A stretch of DNA of 64,000 nt from Blastocystis hominis (Eukaryota > Sar > Bigyra > Opalinata > Blastocystidae), in NCBI RefSeq assembly GCF_000151665.1, contig NW_013171849.1, positions 960,593 to 1,024,592 of the forward strand, in the 5' to 3' direction. The position numbers were made by a program, and so were the translations under genes. Below the pieces are notes generated by a model, which was not told where the DNA came from, searched no databases, and worked only from the letters and a program-made list of their open reading frames with translations. Shown piece after piece: positions 19,064 through 28,497 of this stretch (position 1 is the stretch's first letter; each line of letters begins with the position of its first letter).

Positions 19064-19757
19064 TCTTTACTGAAGAGGTATAGCACGAAATCGTGAATGA
19101 GATATACACATTCGAATTCAAGGAAATCGGACGGTCATTCGCGTCCGTCAGTACCCAATCAATGTAGTCCAGGTTCGATTGTTCAATCACATCGATCGAT
19201 AGGTTGTCCCAGGTGATCATGTTGTTCAGTCCCATCGATACATGAATCAGATTATCGATAAGCGGACTCTTCAGACCGAATGTTTGCGCATTGATACTAC
19301 TGTACACTCGGATCACACTCATGCCATTCGTGATGTCGTATGGCTCTGAGGCAGCAACGTTGCTACCTCCTACCACACCTTCCAACTTGAGGATACTCGT
19401 GTAATCAGGTGCGCCACTAAGGTCAACAGCGGTCGCCACATCACTGTTCAAGTATGCTCGGTTGACATCGTCTACCTGGATGGAATCGGCTATCGCACGG
19501 CATAACTCGGTAATCGAGTAGTAGCCAGGACCGACGTTGTAGACCATTTCATACCCTGACAGCATTTGAACCTTCACGACATTCATTGCACGAATGTTCC
19601 AGAGAGATGTCGTATCGATCTTGCACGTAATCGAAGTGATCTTGTACACAAGGTCACGAGGCATGATCACTGTGTTGAACGTTTCATGGTATCGTTCGTT
19701 GTTCTTCGGAATTACTGTATTGTGGTTAATCACACTCACCGGTAGTGCACGACTCAT
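19056..19757 (-). CDS. Spike/vertex-like protein with GYYSI module, 233 aa
   Basis: Contains VGPGYYSITELCRAI followed downstream by IRVYSSINAQTFGL and a terminal beta segment ending VYISFTISCY. The GYY(T/S)(I/F)-E pattern, a VYS/LYC strand and a closing D-x-x-(G/D)-x-x-I-x-L strand recur in the neighbouring genes at 20083 and 22028, so these are paralogous structural proteins, probably minor capsid or penton/spike subunits. It overlaps the upstream gene by 4 nt (ATGA) and the downstream coiled-coil gene by 8 nt, indicating coupled translation. Intact in A and B, frameshifted in C. The structural role is inferred. Confidence 0.65.
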   Translation of the reverse strand: MSRALPVSVINHNTVIPKNNERYHETFNTVIMPRDLVYKITSITCKIDTTSLWNIRAMNVVKVQMLSGYEMVYNVGPGYYSITELCRAIADSIQVDDVNRAYLNSDVATAVDLSGAPDYTSILKLEGVVGGSNVAASEPYDITNGMSVIRVYSSINAQTFGLKSPLIDNLIHVSMGLNNMITWDNLSIDVIEQSNLDYIDWVLTDANDRPISLNSNVYISFTISCYTSSVKNG

Positions 19758-20086
19758 TTATTGTGTAGAACATGGAAGTGAATGCACACTGTGATCGGCA
19801 TTGGTGAGGCAATCGTTGCACCGGTCTTATCGGTCAACGAGAATGACCATTTGCGACTTTTGGGTACCACGACGTTCATGTGCGCATTTTCCGTAAACTC
19901 CTCGTTCAATACAACCAACGGAGACTGTCGTCGTTCTTGCATGTTGTTCACTCGATCAAGGACAAGGCAGGTGCCAGGCGATTCTCCCTTCATAGTCACT
20001 CTGTCGATTACCATGTCGCTTTTGATGAGATTGTTACTTGTAAATTCATGTTCGTACGTTCGAGCAATGTTGAACACTAGATTCAT
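19754..20086 (-). CDS. Small virion-cluster protein, 110 aa
   Basis: A beta-rich protein, MNLVFNIARTYEHEF to ITVCIHFHVLHNK. It resembles the terminal strands of the neighbouring spike-like proteins (KWSFSLTDKTGATI then a VCIHF strand) and may be a short family member. It starts inside the stop of the preceding gene (ATGA overlap) with a TAATAAATG context and ends in an ATGA overlap with the next. Intact only in copy A; copies B and C share a one-base insertion near the middle. Confidence 0.6.
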   Translation of the reverse strand: MNLVFNIARTYEHEFTSNNLIKSDMVIDRVTMKGESPGTCLVLDRVNNMQERRQSPLVVLNEEFTENAHMNVVVPKSRKWSFSLTDKTGATIASPMPITVCIHFHVLHNK

Positions 20087-22064
20087 TTATTATTTCCTCC
20101 TGAAACGGTGAATCCGATTAGCAGGTACACGTTACCAATGAACGATAGCGGGTCACCATTTTCGTCCTTCAATTCGTACACGATGCGATCAAGCAATTCA
20201 GAACATGGTAGCAACATGCGATTCTTGTAGAAGTAGTTCTTGTACAAGTCTGTCCATCGGGAAGTCATTCCGCAAGCAGTGGTATCGTCTTGCTTTTCAC
20301 GATGTTGCAATACAGCTGTATGTTCGATAGACCGTTCGTGATATCGACAGGATACTCGGCAACCATTGGACCATAGTTGGCATAGTACACACCATCGTCG
20401 AAAGGGATACGCCATGTATGCGATTGCGATCCTGAAGCGGGAACTATGGTTCCCAGGTTACCACTCAACGAGAACACGTAGTCAGCGTGAATGTAGTACC
20501 CATCTGACTCAGCTTTCCATCGTATGTTCAGTGCAGCCGAGTCAAAACACTGGTTCAAGCGCCATATCATGTCAGCCTGTGTCAGTCGTGATGGTATGGT
20601 CCACGTGAGTGTCTGAATGTCATCCGTGTACGTGATATCAATCTCAGCAGCACTATCGTCTAGTGTCATCATTCCGTACGGGAAGCGAATCGTCGTGTTA
20701 GCCGTGTACGACTCAGATTGTTCCCAGTCAACGAAGGTATTCAATGATGGAACAACAACTTCATCATTCCTCACATAGTGGGGCAGCGAAGCTGCCCCGG
20801 GGAAGCTTTGCTTCCCCACATACGTAACACGTGTCGGTTGTATGAATTCGATCGACACAGCACGATCGGAATACGTACTACCTTTGATCATATTCGTCAC
20901 ATTCAGTCCATCGATGTTTGCCATCGCAAACTCGTAAGGTGATGTCAACTCGGGCATCCTGATGTAGTAATTGCGATAAAACTCGAAATAACAAGACAAA
21001 TACACACCACCTGGTTCAGCGTATGGTCCGGGTATAATCTTGAAACATGGATTATCACAAAACAATATGAATCGTGGTTCTGTACCATTTCGACATCCCA
21101 TTCGTACTCGACCACCATTATCTGCAATGACATATACCAAGTACCCTCCGAGAGACGCATCTACATATATCTTATTGATCACATTAGCGATCATATTCAC
21201 GATATCAATAGCGCTATAATGACCTCGTTGGATTGTGAGAGGTCTTTCGCCATATCCACGTATTCCAAGTATAAAATTCGTCGTATCGATAAACACTTTC
21301 GTGTGATATATACTATCCTTGGAATACCAAGGTCCGATCGAAGAACCATTCGATGACACCAAGTCACCTGTATTTTCCGATGTGATATGCAATTCCAATT
21401 CTGGTGCATAGTCCTTCGCAGTCCATGACATGCTTTCTCTATTGTCATTCACCGTCCACGCAATCGCATTCTGGTGAGATGGAGGTAGTTCCATAGCACT
21501 CGCATATCGAGCATTGAGCTCATTAAAACATGTGGTTGTAAGAGTATTCATCTTGATCGGGGTAGACGTATCGTCCGTTATGTAGAATTCACCACTATCG
21601 AGTACTGAGCCATCAGCTAAACGCATCGTGTATGTCGCGAGAGGCTTTAGCAGGAACCGATTATCAGTCGTACGCATTTTCCAGTCATACGCAATGAAGG
21701 TGTTTGATCCTATGTACGCATGACCACCAATACCTTGATCATTCGTCATATCAGGAGGGGAATCGCTTTCAGGGTTGAACGAAGCTTCCACTGGTCGTTC
21801 GATGCACAGATTGCGTACTGTTGATGCCAATTTGAACCATGGAGTCCAACCAAAACCATTGATCGTCGTGTCAACACTGGATCGATCGAAATACCATCCG
21901 TCTGCTTGGACATTGAAGCGAACATGATCATCCTCGATCGTCATGGATATGAGTGGAAGCACTTTCACCATTTCAGCACCGACAGCCTCGATGAACTCGG
22001 AGAACGTGTAGTAACCGACAGGCAATGTCAACAAGTGCGATTCCCTGTCATCAGTAACAACCAC
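20083..22064 (-). pseudogene. Large spike/minor capsid-like protein, frameshifted near its end
   Basis: About 650 residues. It opens with LPVGYYTFSEFIEAVGAEM (GYYT module) and carries a central cassette (about 20950-21730) that differs completely between copies A/C and B. A second module follows (FPYGMMTLDD ... WRLNQCFDSAALNIRW), then VDITNGLSNIQLYCNIVKS and the closing strand GNVYLLIGFTV. The last 60 residues are in another frame because of a small length change near 20265. A 45-bp in-frame double-hairpin insertion encodes GKQSFPGAASLPHYV. No ATG precedes the first module in this frame, and the frame overlaps the gene at 22028 by 37 nt in -1 register in every copy, so expression may need frameshifting or splicing. 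Confidence 0.7.
20778..20816. repeat. Double-hairpin element in the spike gene
   Basis: GGGGCAGC-GAA-GCTGCCCC plus GGGGAAGC-TTT-GCTTCCCC, flanked by a perfect CACATA duplication (20772-20777 and 20817-20822). Copies B and C have a single CACATA and no insert. The net gain of 45 bp keeps the frame. Confidence 0.96.
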
Positions 22065-23194
22065 TTGATTACACGAGGAAGACAGGTAGTAGCGCTTCGG
22101 GTATCCACTCCTTTCACCAAGATATCCGATTCGAATCCAAGGATCGACCTGATCTCTGGTGCATTCGTGAAATCAATCATGTAGAAGTGATCTACCGTGA
22201 TGTGGAACGCATTCTCACCGCTATACACCAATTCGAACAGGGCATCACTTGCATTCAGCTTTGCAATGATCGTTTCGATGTCATATGCACCGCGTGGTAT
22301 CGCGATCTCTTGAATCGTACTGCCAGCATTGATTAGCACCACTTGGTCAGTCGGCACGTTGTGCAACACGAAGTCCGTATACAACGACACAGACGAGATG
22401 TAGCACTGATCGAATGACAGAGGATTGTCCAGCTTCACTTCCTTCTTGGTGGTATTACCGAACACTTCAATCATGGAGAACTGGTTTGCAGAGGCAATCG
22501 ATGAAGGCACTTCATCATACACGTCTTCTATCGTCAACTGGAGTTCGAATTCGCCGTTCAGTCGCATCATCTTGCCATCCATATCGCGGAACACGAACAT
22601 CAATTGATCAAACCGAGTGATCATTGGAATGCACACGTCTTCCACAGTTCGCACATAGTCAGCCGTTGGATTGTCAATGATCATCGTGGTGAGCAGGTTG
22701 TTGTTCTGGTTGGCAATCTTCAGGTCCGATGATCGCACGATCGTCGAGTAGACCTGGATCACTTGGCGATTTCGCGTGATATCAATCACATTCGATCCAC
22801 TGAACGAAGCAGGTAGAATGATCGTTCGTCCATCAAAGCCGAGGATCTCACGAATGTCAGGTGCATTCGTGAAGTCAATCGTATGTGGAGACTGAATCCA
22901 GATACAACCGAACGACGAGGCATTCGTGGATATGGAGAATGTAGTATCGGTCATGGTATTGAGCAAGGCAATGATCTCACTGATCGTGTAATAACCAGCA
23001 GGGATTGTCACAGTCTCATCATTGCTGTTAGTAATCACATTCGTCGTGTCCACGTAGTTGAACATAGCCTGGGCATCCTTGGGTCGAAACAGGACAGTCA
23101 TGGAAGTGATGTAAGGATTCTTGTACTTGTACGGGTTGATCCAAGTGAATGAGCCGTTGGTAGGTGAGCCTTGAATAAGCATGGAGTAGTGCAT
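22028..23194 (-). CDS. Spike/minor capsid-like protein with two GYYTI-LGF modules, 388 aa
   Basis: Starts at MHYSMLIQGSPTNGSF; a longer upstream frame only reads into the terminal repeat. Module 1: IPAGYYTISEIIALLNTM ... APDIREILGF. Then VIQVYSTIVRSSDLKI. Module 2: IPRGAYDIETIIAKLN ... APEIRSILGF. Repeated modules of this kind occur in structural proteins of animal Polintons, from general memory. It is the first gene inside the right terminal repeat and has a clear TATA-like box about 20-30 nt upstream. The tail beyond the second LGF overlaps the next gene in another frame. Intact in all three copies. Confidence 0.7.
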   Translation of the reverse strand: MHYSMLIQGSPTNGSFTWINPYKYKNPYITSMTVLFRPKDAQAMFNYVDTTNVITNSNDETVTIPAGYYTISEIIALLNTMTDTTFSISTNASSFGCIWIQSPHTIDFTNAPDIREILGFDGRTIILPASFSGSNVIDITRNRQVIQVYSTIVRSSDLKIANQNNNLLTTMIIDNPTADYVRTVEDVCIPMITRFDQLMFVFRDMDGKMMRLNGEFELQLTIEDVYDEVPSSIASANQFSMIEVFGNTTKKEVKLDNPLSFDQCYISSVSLYTDFVLHNVPTDQVVLINAGSTIQEIAIPRGAYDIETIIAKLNASDALFELVYSGENAFHITVDHFYMIDFTNAPEIRSILGFESDILVKGVDTRSATTCLPRVIKWLLLMTGNRTC

Positions 23195-23204
23195 GGTCTT
23201 TCTC

Positions 23205-23222
23205 TCTTTACCATTATATAAA
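23205..23222 (-). promoter_or_regulatory. TATA-like promoter of the spike operon
   Basis: Reading leftward, CTTTATATAATGGTAAAGAG precedes the MHYSML start by about 20 nt. The same CTTTATATTATGG arrangement is kept in copies B (near 44825) and C (near 48941). Unlike most other element genes, this one lacks the TAAATG start context, so it may belong to a different expression class. Confidence 0.55.
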
Positions 23223-23404
23223 GGGTAGACAATTACCACATTGGTAGAAAATGGCAGAAAAGGTTTTCGCGCTTTATGCGCCATGGCCATCAAGGTTGCC
23301 AGGTTGAAAAAAGGAGGCCAGGTAGAAAAAAGGAGGCCAGGAAAAAAATGGCAGAAAAAAGGCCGAAAAAATTTTCGCGCTTTATGCGCCATTTTCCTAC
23401 TACT
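23217..23404 (-). repeat. Right terminal inverted repeat of copy A
   Basis: The reverse complement of the left end, ending CCTACTACT at 23404. One of the ~90-bp internal units is collapsed relative to the left side, and it lacks the hairpin element seen at 2167. Confidence 0.9.
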
Positions 23405-23410
23405 TTCATA
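23405..23410. repeat. Right target-site duplication (TTCATA), overlapping the ABC start codon
   Basis: TTCATA follows the element terminus. Its final A is the first base of the ATG of the ABC transporter, so the insertion preserved the start codon while separating it from its upstream DNA. Confidence 0.95.
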
Positions 23411-26400
23411 TGTCAACAGTAGATCAGATCGAGTTACCAACCCTGAATCACAACTCATCCGCTGTCAAAGTTGACACTAATTCTTTAAAGGTGGAAAGAG
23501 TATCGTTTAGAACTCTCTACTTTAAATATGCAACCAAAAGAGATATATGGTATCTATGCTTGGGTATAGTTTGTACTAGATTGAGATGAATTGTAAACTC
23601 TAGTTGCTCTGGTATCTGGTATTCTAGCTCCTGTTTCTTTTATCTTTTACGGACTCATATTGGACGAATTAAATTCCCAAGATGTAGATTATCATACACT
23701 TCGTATATTACTATTCCAAAGCATTCTAATGATGCTTGTTGCTGCAATATTCGCTTTTTTCGAAAGAGCATGTCTAGGTTGTTTTGCTGGTAATGTTCGA
23801 CTTTTCTCCGTGAGCTGTAGAAAACATAACACGTCATTATCGTGACCAATATTTATTGGCGCTATTTCGACGTGATGTTGATTTTATCGAAAGGTTCAGT
23901 CCCGGTCGTTTGGGACAACAGTTCAGCGAAGAGTCCTCACGAATTGTCGAGGGCTTAGGACCTGGTTTGGGTTTAATTGTCAGATCGCTTTCTTCTCTGT
24001 TTAGTGGTATTGTTATTGGAATGACTCGCGTATTGGTCTATCTTTTCTGAGTTAGTAATAGGATTGGATGCTCACTCTCTTGACTTTACTTGTTTCTCCT
24101 TTTATCATTTTCTTTAGTTATAAATTTGATAAGAGCTATGGAAGATACACAGAAGTTGTGATGAAAGAACATCAGAACGCTGATGCTCTTGCCGAAGAGA
24201 CTTTCCGCGATATTAAAACGGTTATGAGTCTAGGAGCTGAAGAAAAGTTTATCACACGATATTGGAGAATTGTAAAGGATTGTTGTAAAAGAGCTAGCCT
24301 TTGCACTACAAAGGCAGGAATCTATTACTCAGGCATGGCTCTCTCAACCCGGCTAGCAGATGGATTGCTTTTTCTCTCCGCACTTCTCATCATCAATCAT
24401 CAACGCTCCGATTTCCCTTCAGAATTATTCACTTCCAATTGTACCACTATCATGGACAACTCCGTGAATGTGTGCTTCCAGAACCTCACAGCACTGTCAG
24501 ATACTTGCATAGAGATCTGTAATCGCGTAAATACTTGCTGGTTCGATGAGGGAAGCAATTCTTGTCTCGTGGGAGGCGAAGTTGTGGTCGTGATGATTTC
24601 TTTGCTCCATTGCTTTGCTGGAATCGGTAGCATGTTCTCGAATCTCATCAACATCGCAAAAGCGAGAATGTCCGCAGCGTATTTCCTGCAAGTCATCGAG
24701 CGCGAAGACGCCATGGATTCGCTCGGATCCACCGGAATTATTCCTGAAAGTAGCAAGGGAGACGTTGTGTACAAGAACGTGGACTTCAAGTACGCTTCGC
24801 GCGACACGCAAGTGCTGAAGCAGCTGAACTTCACCATTCGCGAGAACGAAATGATCGGCATCGTGGGCGAGAGTGGCAGCGGAAAGAGCACAATCTTGAA
24901 ACTCTTGATGCGATTGTACGCTCCGACGGCGGGAACGATCACATGGGACGGAGTCTATGTGACGACGCTCTCGACGGCGTGGATTCGCGATCAGATCAGC
25001 TACGTGGCGCAGGAGCCCGTGCTGTTTAGCGGAACGATTCGCGAGAATCTGCTCTATGGACGCGAGGGCTGCACCGAGGAGGAAATGGTGGAAGCCGCGA
25101 AACTGGTGGAGGCCGACGCGTTCATTCGATCGTTCCCCAAAGGGTACGATACCTATGTGGGCGAGTTGGGAAGCTCGCTGTCCGGAGGACAGAAGCAGCG
25201 TATTGCCATCGCCCGCGCGCTGATTCGAAACCCGCGAATTCTGGTGCTGGACGAAGCGACGAGCGCGCTGGATTCGCAGAGCGAGAAAATCGTGCAGAAC
25301 GCGATGGAAACGATCCGAAGAAAGAACGAAGCGAAGGGAAAGGGACTGAGCATCGTGATCGTGGCACATTGGCTGAGCAGCATTCGATCGTGCGATCGCA
25401 TTGTGGTGGTGGAGGAAGGAAAGATCGTGGAGGAAGGCGATCATGAAAGCTTGCTAGCGAAGGGCGGAATCTATGCGGGATTGTACAAAAGCCAAGAAAC
25501 TTTAGAAAAGGAGGAGAAAGGAGGAGAAGGAGAAGGAGCCGAGCAAGCGGAAGAAGAAAAACAGAGGGAAAACGAAGTCGTGAAACGAAATGAAAATGAT
25601 ATCAAAATCGAAACAAAGCGAAGTACCTCCATTCAATCGAGTCGCCACTCCAGTATGAACCATGCGAGTCTCCAACTCGTTCAAGAATCCAAGGAAGAAA
25701 TCCCTGATGAAGAGGAAGATGCTAGGAAAAAGAAAGTCAGCATGTTCAGTCTTCTTCATTTCGTACCACATCATAAATGGTTGTTTTGGACGGGTCTTTT
25801 GGGAAGTATTCCTCGCGCTGCGTTCCCTGCTATTTACTCGTATTGCTCCTCTGCTCTGCAGAAATTGTTTTTCACGTTCGATTTGAACCAATTGTGGAAG
25901 GACGGCTGGATGTATATGTACATTATGATCGGGTTCACGATTATGAATGCTCTGGGAACGCTTTACAATTGAATCGCTGGTGGCGTCGTGGGAGAACAAA
26001 TGATTGCGAACATCCGTGGAGAAACGTACAAGAAGTATATTTTCATGCCCATGGAGTTTTTCGACGATCCCAAGCACATGCCCTCCATTCTCACGTCGCG
26101 ACTGAGCATCGATGGCCGACGTGTTCGAGACTTTGTGGATCGCATGTACTTCATCTTTGAGAACTACCTGCTCATCATCATCTCGCTCGTGACCTGTTTC
26201 ACCCCCGCTGGAAACTGGAAACTGACGCTGGTTGCCGTCTGCATGTCTCCTTTTCTGCTCGTCGTGGAGTACATGCAGTGGATGATCATGGCGAAAGTGT
26301 CCGATCAGATCGACAGAGAGCTGACTGAGCGATCGGGCGACTTGACGGATTGCATTCTGAACATCCACACCGTGCACGCTTACAATCTCCAAAACACGCT

Positions 26401-27487
26401 GAGTAACCATATCATGAAGAAACTCGAGTCCACCAACAAGAAGACAACGCAACGATTCATGCGCGGAGCCATCGGCCAAGGCCTTTCTCTCTTCATGCCT
26501 TGTGTTTACGATGCCGTCGTGCTCTTAGTTGCGTTCTCCATGTTCCAGAAGGGCGAAATTGACTTTGTTCGCATGATGTTCGTTTACATGACTGTCAATA
26601 CCGGTGCATACACTTTAGGAATCAACATGGCGTACACTGCGTCGAATGAACTCGCCCAGCGCTCGGCGAACAATCTCCTCTCTGTAATTAACATGGAGAA
26701 CGAAAACGACGAAGCGCGTGCGCTTGCCGAGAAGGGAAAGGACGGAGCGATCACGTTCAATAATGTGTCGTTCACGTATCCTTCTCGACCCACTTATAAA
26801 ATTTTATCGAACATCTCATTCACAATTCCCAAGGGATCTTCCGTGGCTTTCGTGGGTCCCAGTGGGTGTGGAAAGAGTACGATCATTTCGCTGATCCAGC
26901 GAATTTACAAACCGGAGAGTGGCGAAGTGTTGATGGACGGAGCCAATGTGCAGAATGTCAATTTGGACTCGTATCGCTCGCTGCTGGGCGCGGTGAACCA
27001 AGAGCCCTGCATGTTCAGCGGCACGATTCGCGAGAATTTGGTGATGGGAGTGGATCATAAAGTGTCCGAAGCGGAGCTGATGGACGCTTGCACGCAAGCT
27101 TTGTGCATGGATTTCATCAATGAAATGGTGGATGGATTCGAAACGGATCTCGGATCGACCGGAAAGTCGGTTTCGGGAGGACAGAAGCAGCGATTGGCGT
27201 TGGCTCGCGCGATTCTTCGAAAGCCGCACGTGCTGCTGCTGGACGAAGCGACGAGCGCGCTGGACAGCGAAAACCAGGACAAGTTCTTGGAGGCATTGGA
27301 GAAGTGGCGATCGACGCATCCCTGCACGGTCGTTACTGTAGCGCATCGACTGAGCACGATCGTGGACAGCGACATCATCTTTGTGGTGAGCGAAGGAAAG
27401 ATCGTGGACAGTGGAAAGCACGCAGAACTGCTGAAGAAGTGTGAGTTCTACGCAGCACTGGTCAAGGGACAGATGGGTGAACAGTAA
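23410..27487 (+). CDS. ABC-B (P-glycoprotein-like) full transporter, 4 exons, one in-frame TGA
   Basis: Host gene. Exons 23410-23572, 23604-23789, 23821-24029 and 24062-27487 give 1,327 codons. Layout is TMD1-NBD1-linker-TMD2-NBD2, the full-length ABCB plan. NBD1 has Walker A GESGSGKST near residue 454, signature LSGGQKQRIAIARAL and LVLDEATSALDSQSE, but its H-loop reads VAHWLSS instead of AHRLS. NBD2 has GPSGCGKST near 1118, VSGGQKQRLALARA and VAHRLST. A charged linker lies near residues 665-750. TGA at 25970-25972 (codon 823) interrupts TMD2 between TLYN and IAGGVVGE, with the frame continuing on both sides: a nonsense mutation, assembly error or pseudogene sign. The Polinton insertion removed the native promoter. 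Likely role is lipid or drug export at a membrane. Confidence 0.9.
23573..23603 (+). other. Intron 1 of the ABC gene, 31 nt
   Basis: GTACT...CTCTAG. Removing it joins LCLGIV to ALVSGILAPVSFIFYG in a normal first transmembrane helix; without removal the frame meets TGA. Confidence 0.85.
23790..23820 (+). other. Intron 2 of the ABC gene, 31 nt
   Basis: GTAAT...GCTGTAG. Removal joins ERACLGCFA to ENITRHYRDQYLLALFRRDV, the expected ABCB intracellular loop. Confidence 0.88.
24030..24061 (+). other. Intron 3 of the ABC gene, 32 nt
   Basis: GTATT...TAATAG. Removal joins GIVIGMTR to DWMLTLLTLLVSPFIIFF, restoring a transmembrane helix. Confidence 0.85.
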
Positions 27488-27504
27488 AGGATTCTGTCTA
27501 TTTT

Positions 27505-27512
27505 TGTTTGTT
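27505..27512 (+). terminator. TGTTTGTT 3'-end motif of the ABC gene
   Basis: TGTTTGTT lies 18 nt after the stop codon. In Blastocystis this octamer is known to sit a few nucleotides downstream of polyadenylation sites. Confidence 0.75.
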
Positions 27513-27564
27513 GAATCAAATTGGAGTTTGGGTGTGGTTGAATAAGTATGGTATATATACGTGT

Positions 27565-27598
27565 CAACAAACAAACAAACAAGCAAACAAACAAACAA
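27565..27598. repeat. (CAAA)n tract, tail of a retroelement fragment
   Basis: Imperfect CAAACAAA repeats. On the minus strand this is a (TTTG)n tail following GGTCAATGAATTG, identical in arrangement to the fragments at 28915-29014 and 63031-63050. Confidence 0.75.
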
Positions 27599-28243
27599 TT
27601 CATTGACCTGCAGGAGATCTTGAGCGGGTTGTTCACCGCCTATTATATCCGTACCTATATTAGCCTTGGACATCTTCCCAGTAGCCGACCTCTTGGGTCT
27701 GCTTGCTATCCCTTTGCTCCAGATACCAAAAAGAGTAAGCCGATCATAGTAAGTGCTTTGCAAAAACTTTGCTAGTTCCTCACAACCAACCAACTCACTC
27801 CTCTCCCCAAAAGACTTCTCACAACCAATACCTGGTGCCTGGATTTCCTCACAGTCCTTCCTTCCTGTGTTCGGGACCCAATTGTCCTTCCCAAGGCTCT
27901 CCCAACCATGATTCTCCCCAGACGAGGTACACAAAGAGAACCAATTCCATGTCCTCTCCTGTACCAGTCGTAGACGTTTTCGGTTCGACGGGTCCAAGAC
28001 AGTCCTCCTACTGTCAGTCCATCTTGATCTTGTCCTCGTTCCAGTCTTGTCCTTGTCCAAAGTCTTGTCCTTGTCCAAAGTCTTGTCCGAAGATAAATCC
28101 TTGTCCTTGTCTGACCACTTCGCCGCCATCTTGAAAAACTCGTCGATTCCAGACTGTCTATTCTTCTTCCTACCCGGTACCTGTGGCAAAGAGGTCACCT
28201 TAACCGGCGCCGAAAAGCTAGTTGGTGGGTGTGATAGCGACAC
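27597..28243 (-). mobile_element. Decayed non-LTR retroelement fragment, 3' part
   Basis: On the minus strand an open segment rich in lysine and aspartate (KDKDLSSDKTLDKDKT repeats) leads into AKFLQSTYYDRLTLFGIWSKG and ends LLQVNEL just before the (TTTG)n tail. The stretch 27597-27960 aligns with 63041-63380 (shared GAGCGGGTTGTTCACCG, TTGCTTGCTATCCCTTT and CTTGCTAGTTCCTCACAACC-type blocks), so it is a dispersed repeat. A non-LTR retroelement is inferred from the simple-repeat tail and nearby reverse-transcriptase-like remnant. Only the 3' part is present and I do not recognise the encoded domain. The tail itself contains the host TGTTTGTT 3'-end motif. Confidence 0.55.
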
Positions 28244-28497
28244 AACTAACCAACTTTTCCCTCTTAGGTACGCCCCCAGGCGTCGAAACTCTCCCGCTCT
28301 CTACTTGATCTCCCCTTGCAGGTCCAACACTAAGATCCGACTTTGTCCCTCCGCGTCTCGGACTTGTGTCCTTCTCTAACACTCGTGTCAACCTACTAGT
28401 TGCCTCTGAGTCGTTCGGACTATCGGGCAGAGGTAGGGCATCCCTCTTCACAGACTTCTTCTTCACTCCCTGTACTTCTGCTTTGTGGGTCGACACA
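28244..28497. other. Retroelement-flanking sequence, no gene recognised
   Basis: Moderately GC-rich sequence between two retroelement-like segments. Several frames are open for 90-110 codons, but none resembles a known protein. Probably part of a decayed element. Confidence 0.4.

Larger units (their letters stand above)
1921..23404. mobile_element. Polinton/Maverick copy A, essentially complete, 21,484 bp
   Basis: The element starts AGTAGTAGG and ends CCTACTACT, has inverted terminal repeats of roughly 190-245 bp and a 6-bp target duplication TTCATA on both sides. Its cargo is the diagnostic Polinton set: protein-primed polymerase B, DDE integrase, packaging ATPase, cysteine protease and capsid-type proteins. 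Gene order from the left: polymerase(-), NPxTGR protein(-), two unknowns(+), integrase(-), two small genes(+), fibre(-), major capsid(+), unknown(+), ATPase(+), protease(-), minor virion(-), coiled-coil fibre(-) and three or four spike-like genes(-). Single-base frameshifts in the polymerase, integrase, a spike gene and the coiled-coil gene suggest that it is recently decayed or carries assembly errors. Confidence 0.95.

Noticed and set aside
23660-24050. ABC transporter 5' region as a frameshifted pseudogene
   Set aside because: Each apparent frameshift coincides with a 31-32 nt GT-AG segment whose removal restores the family sequence.
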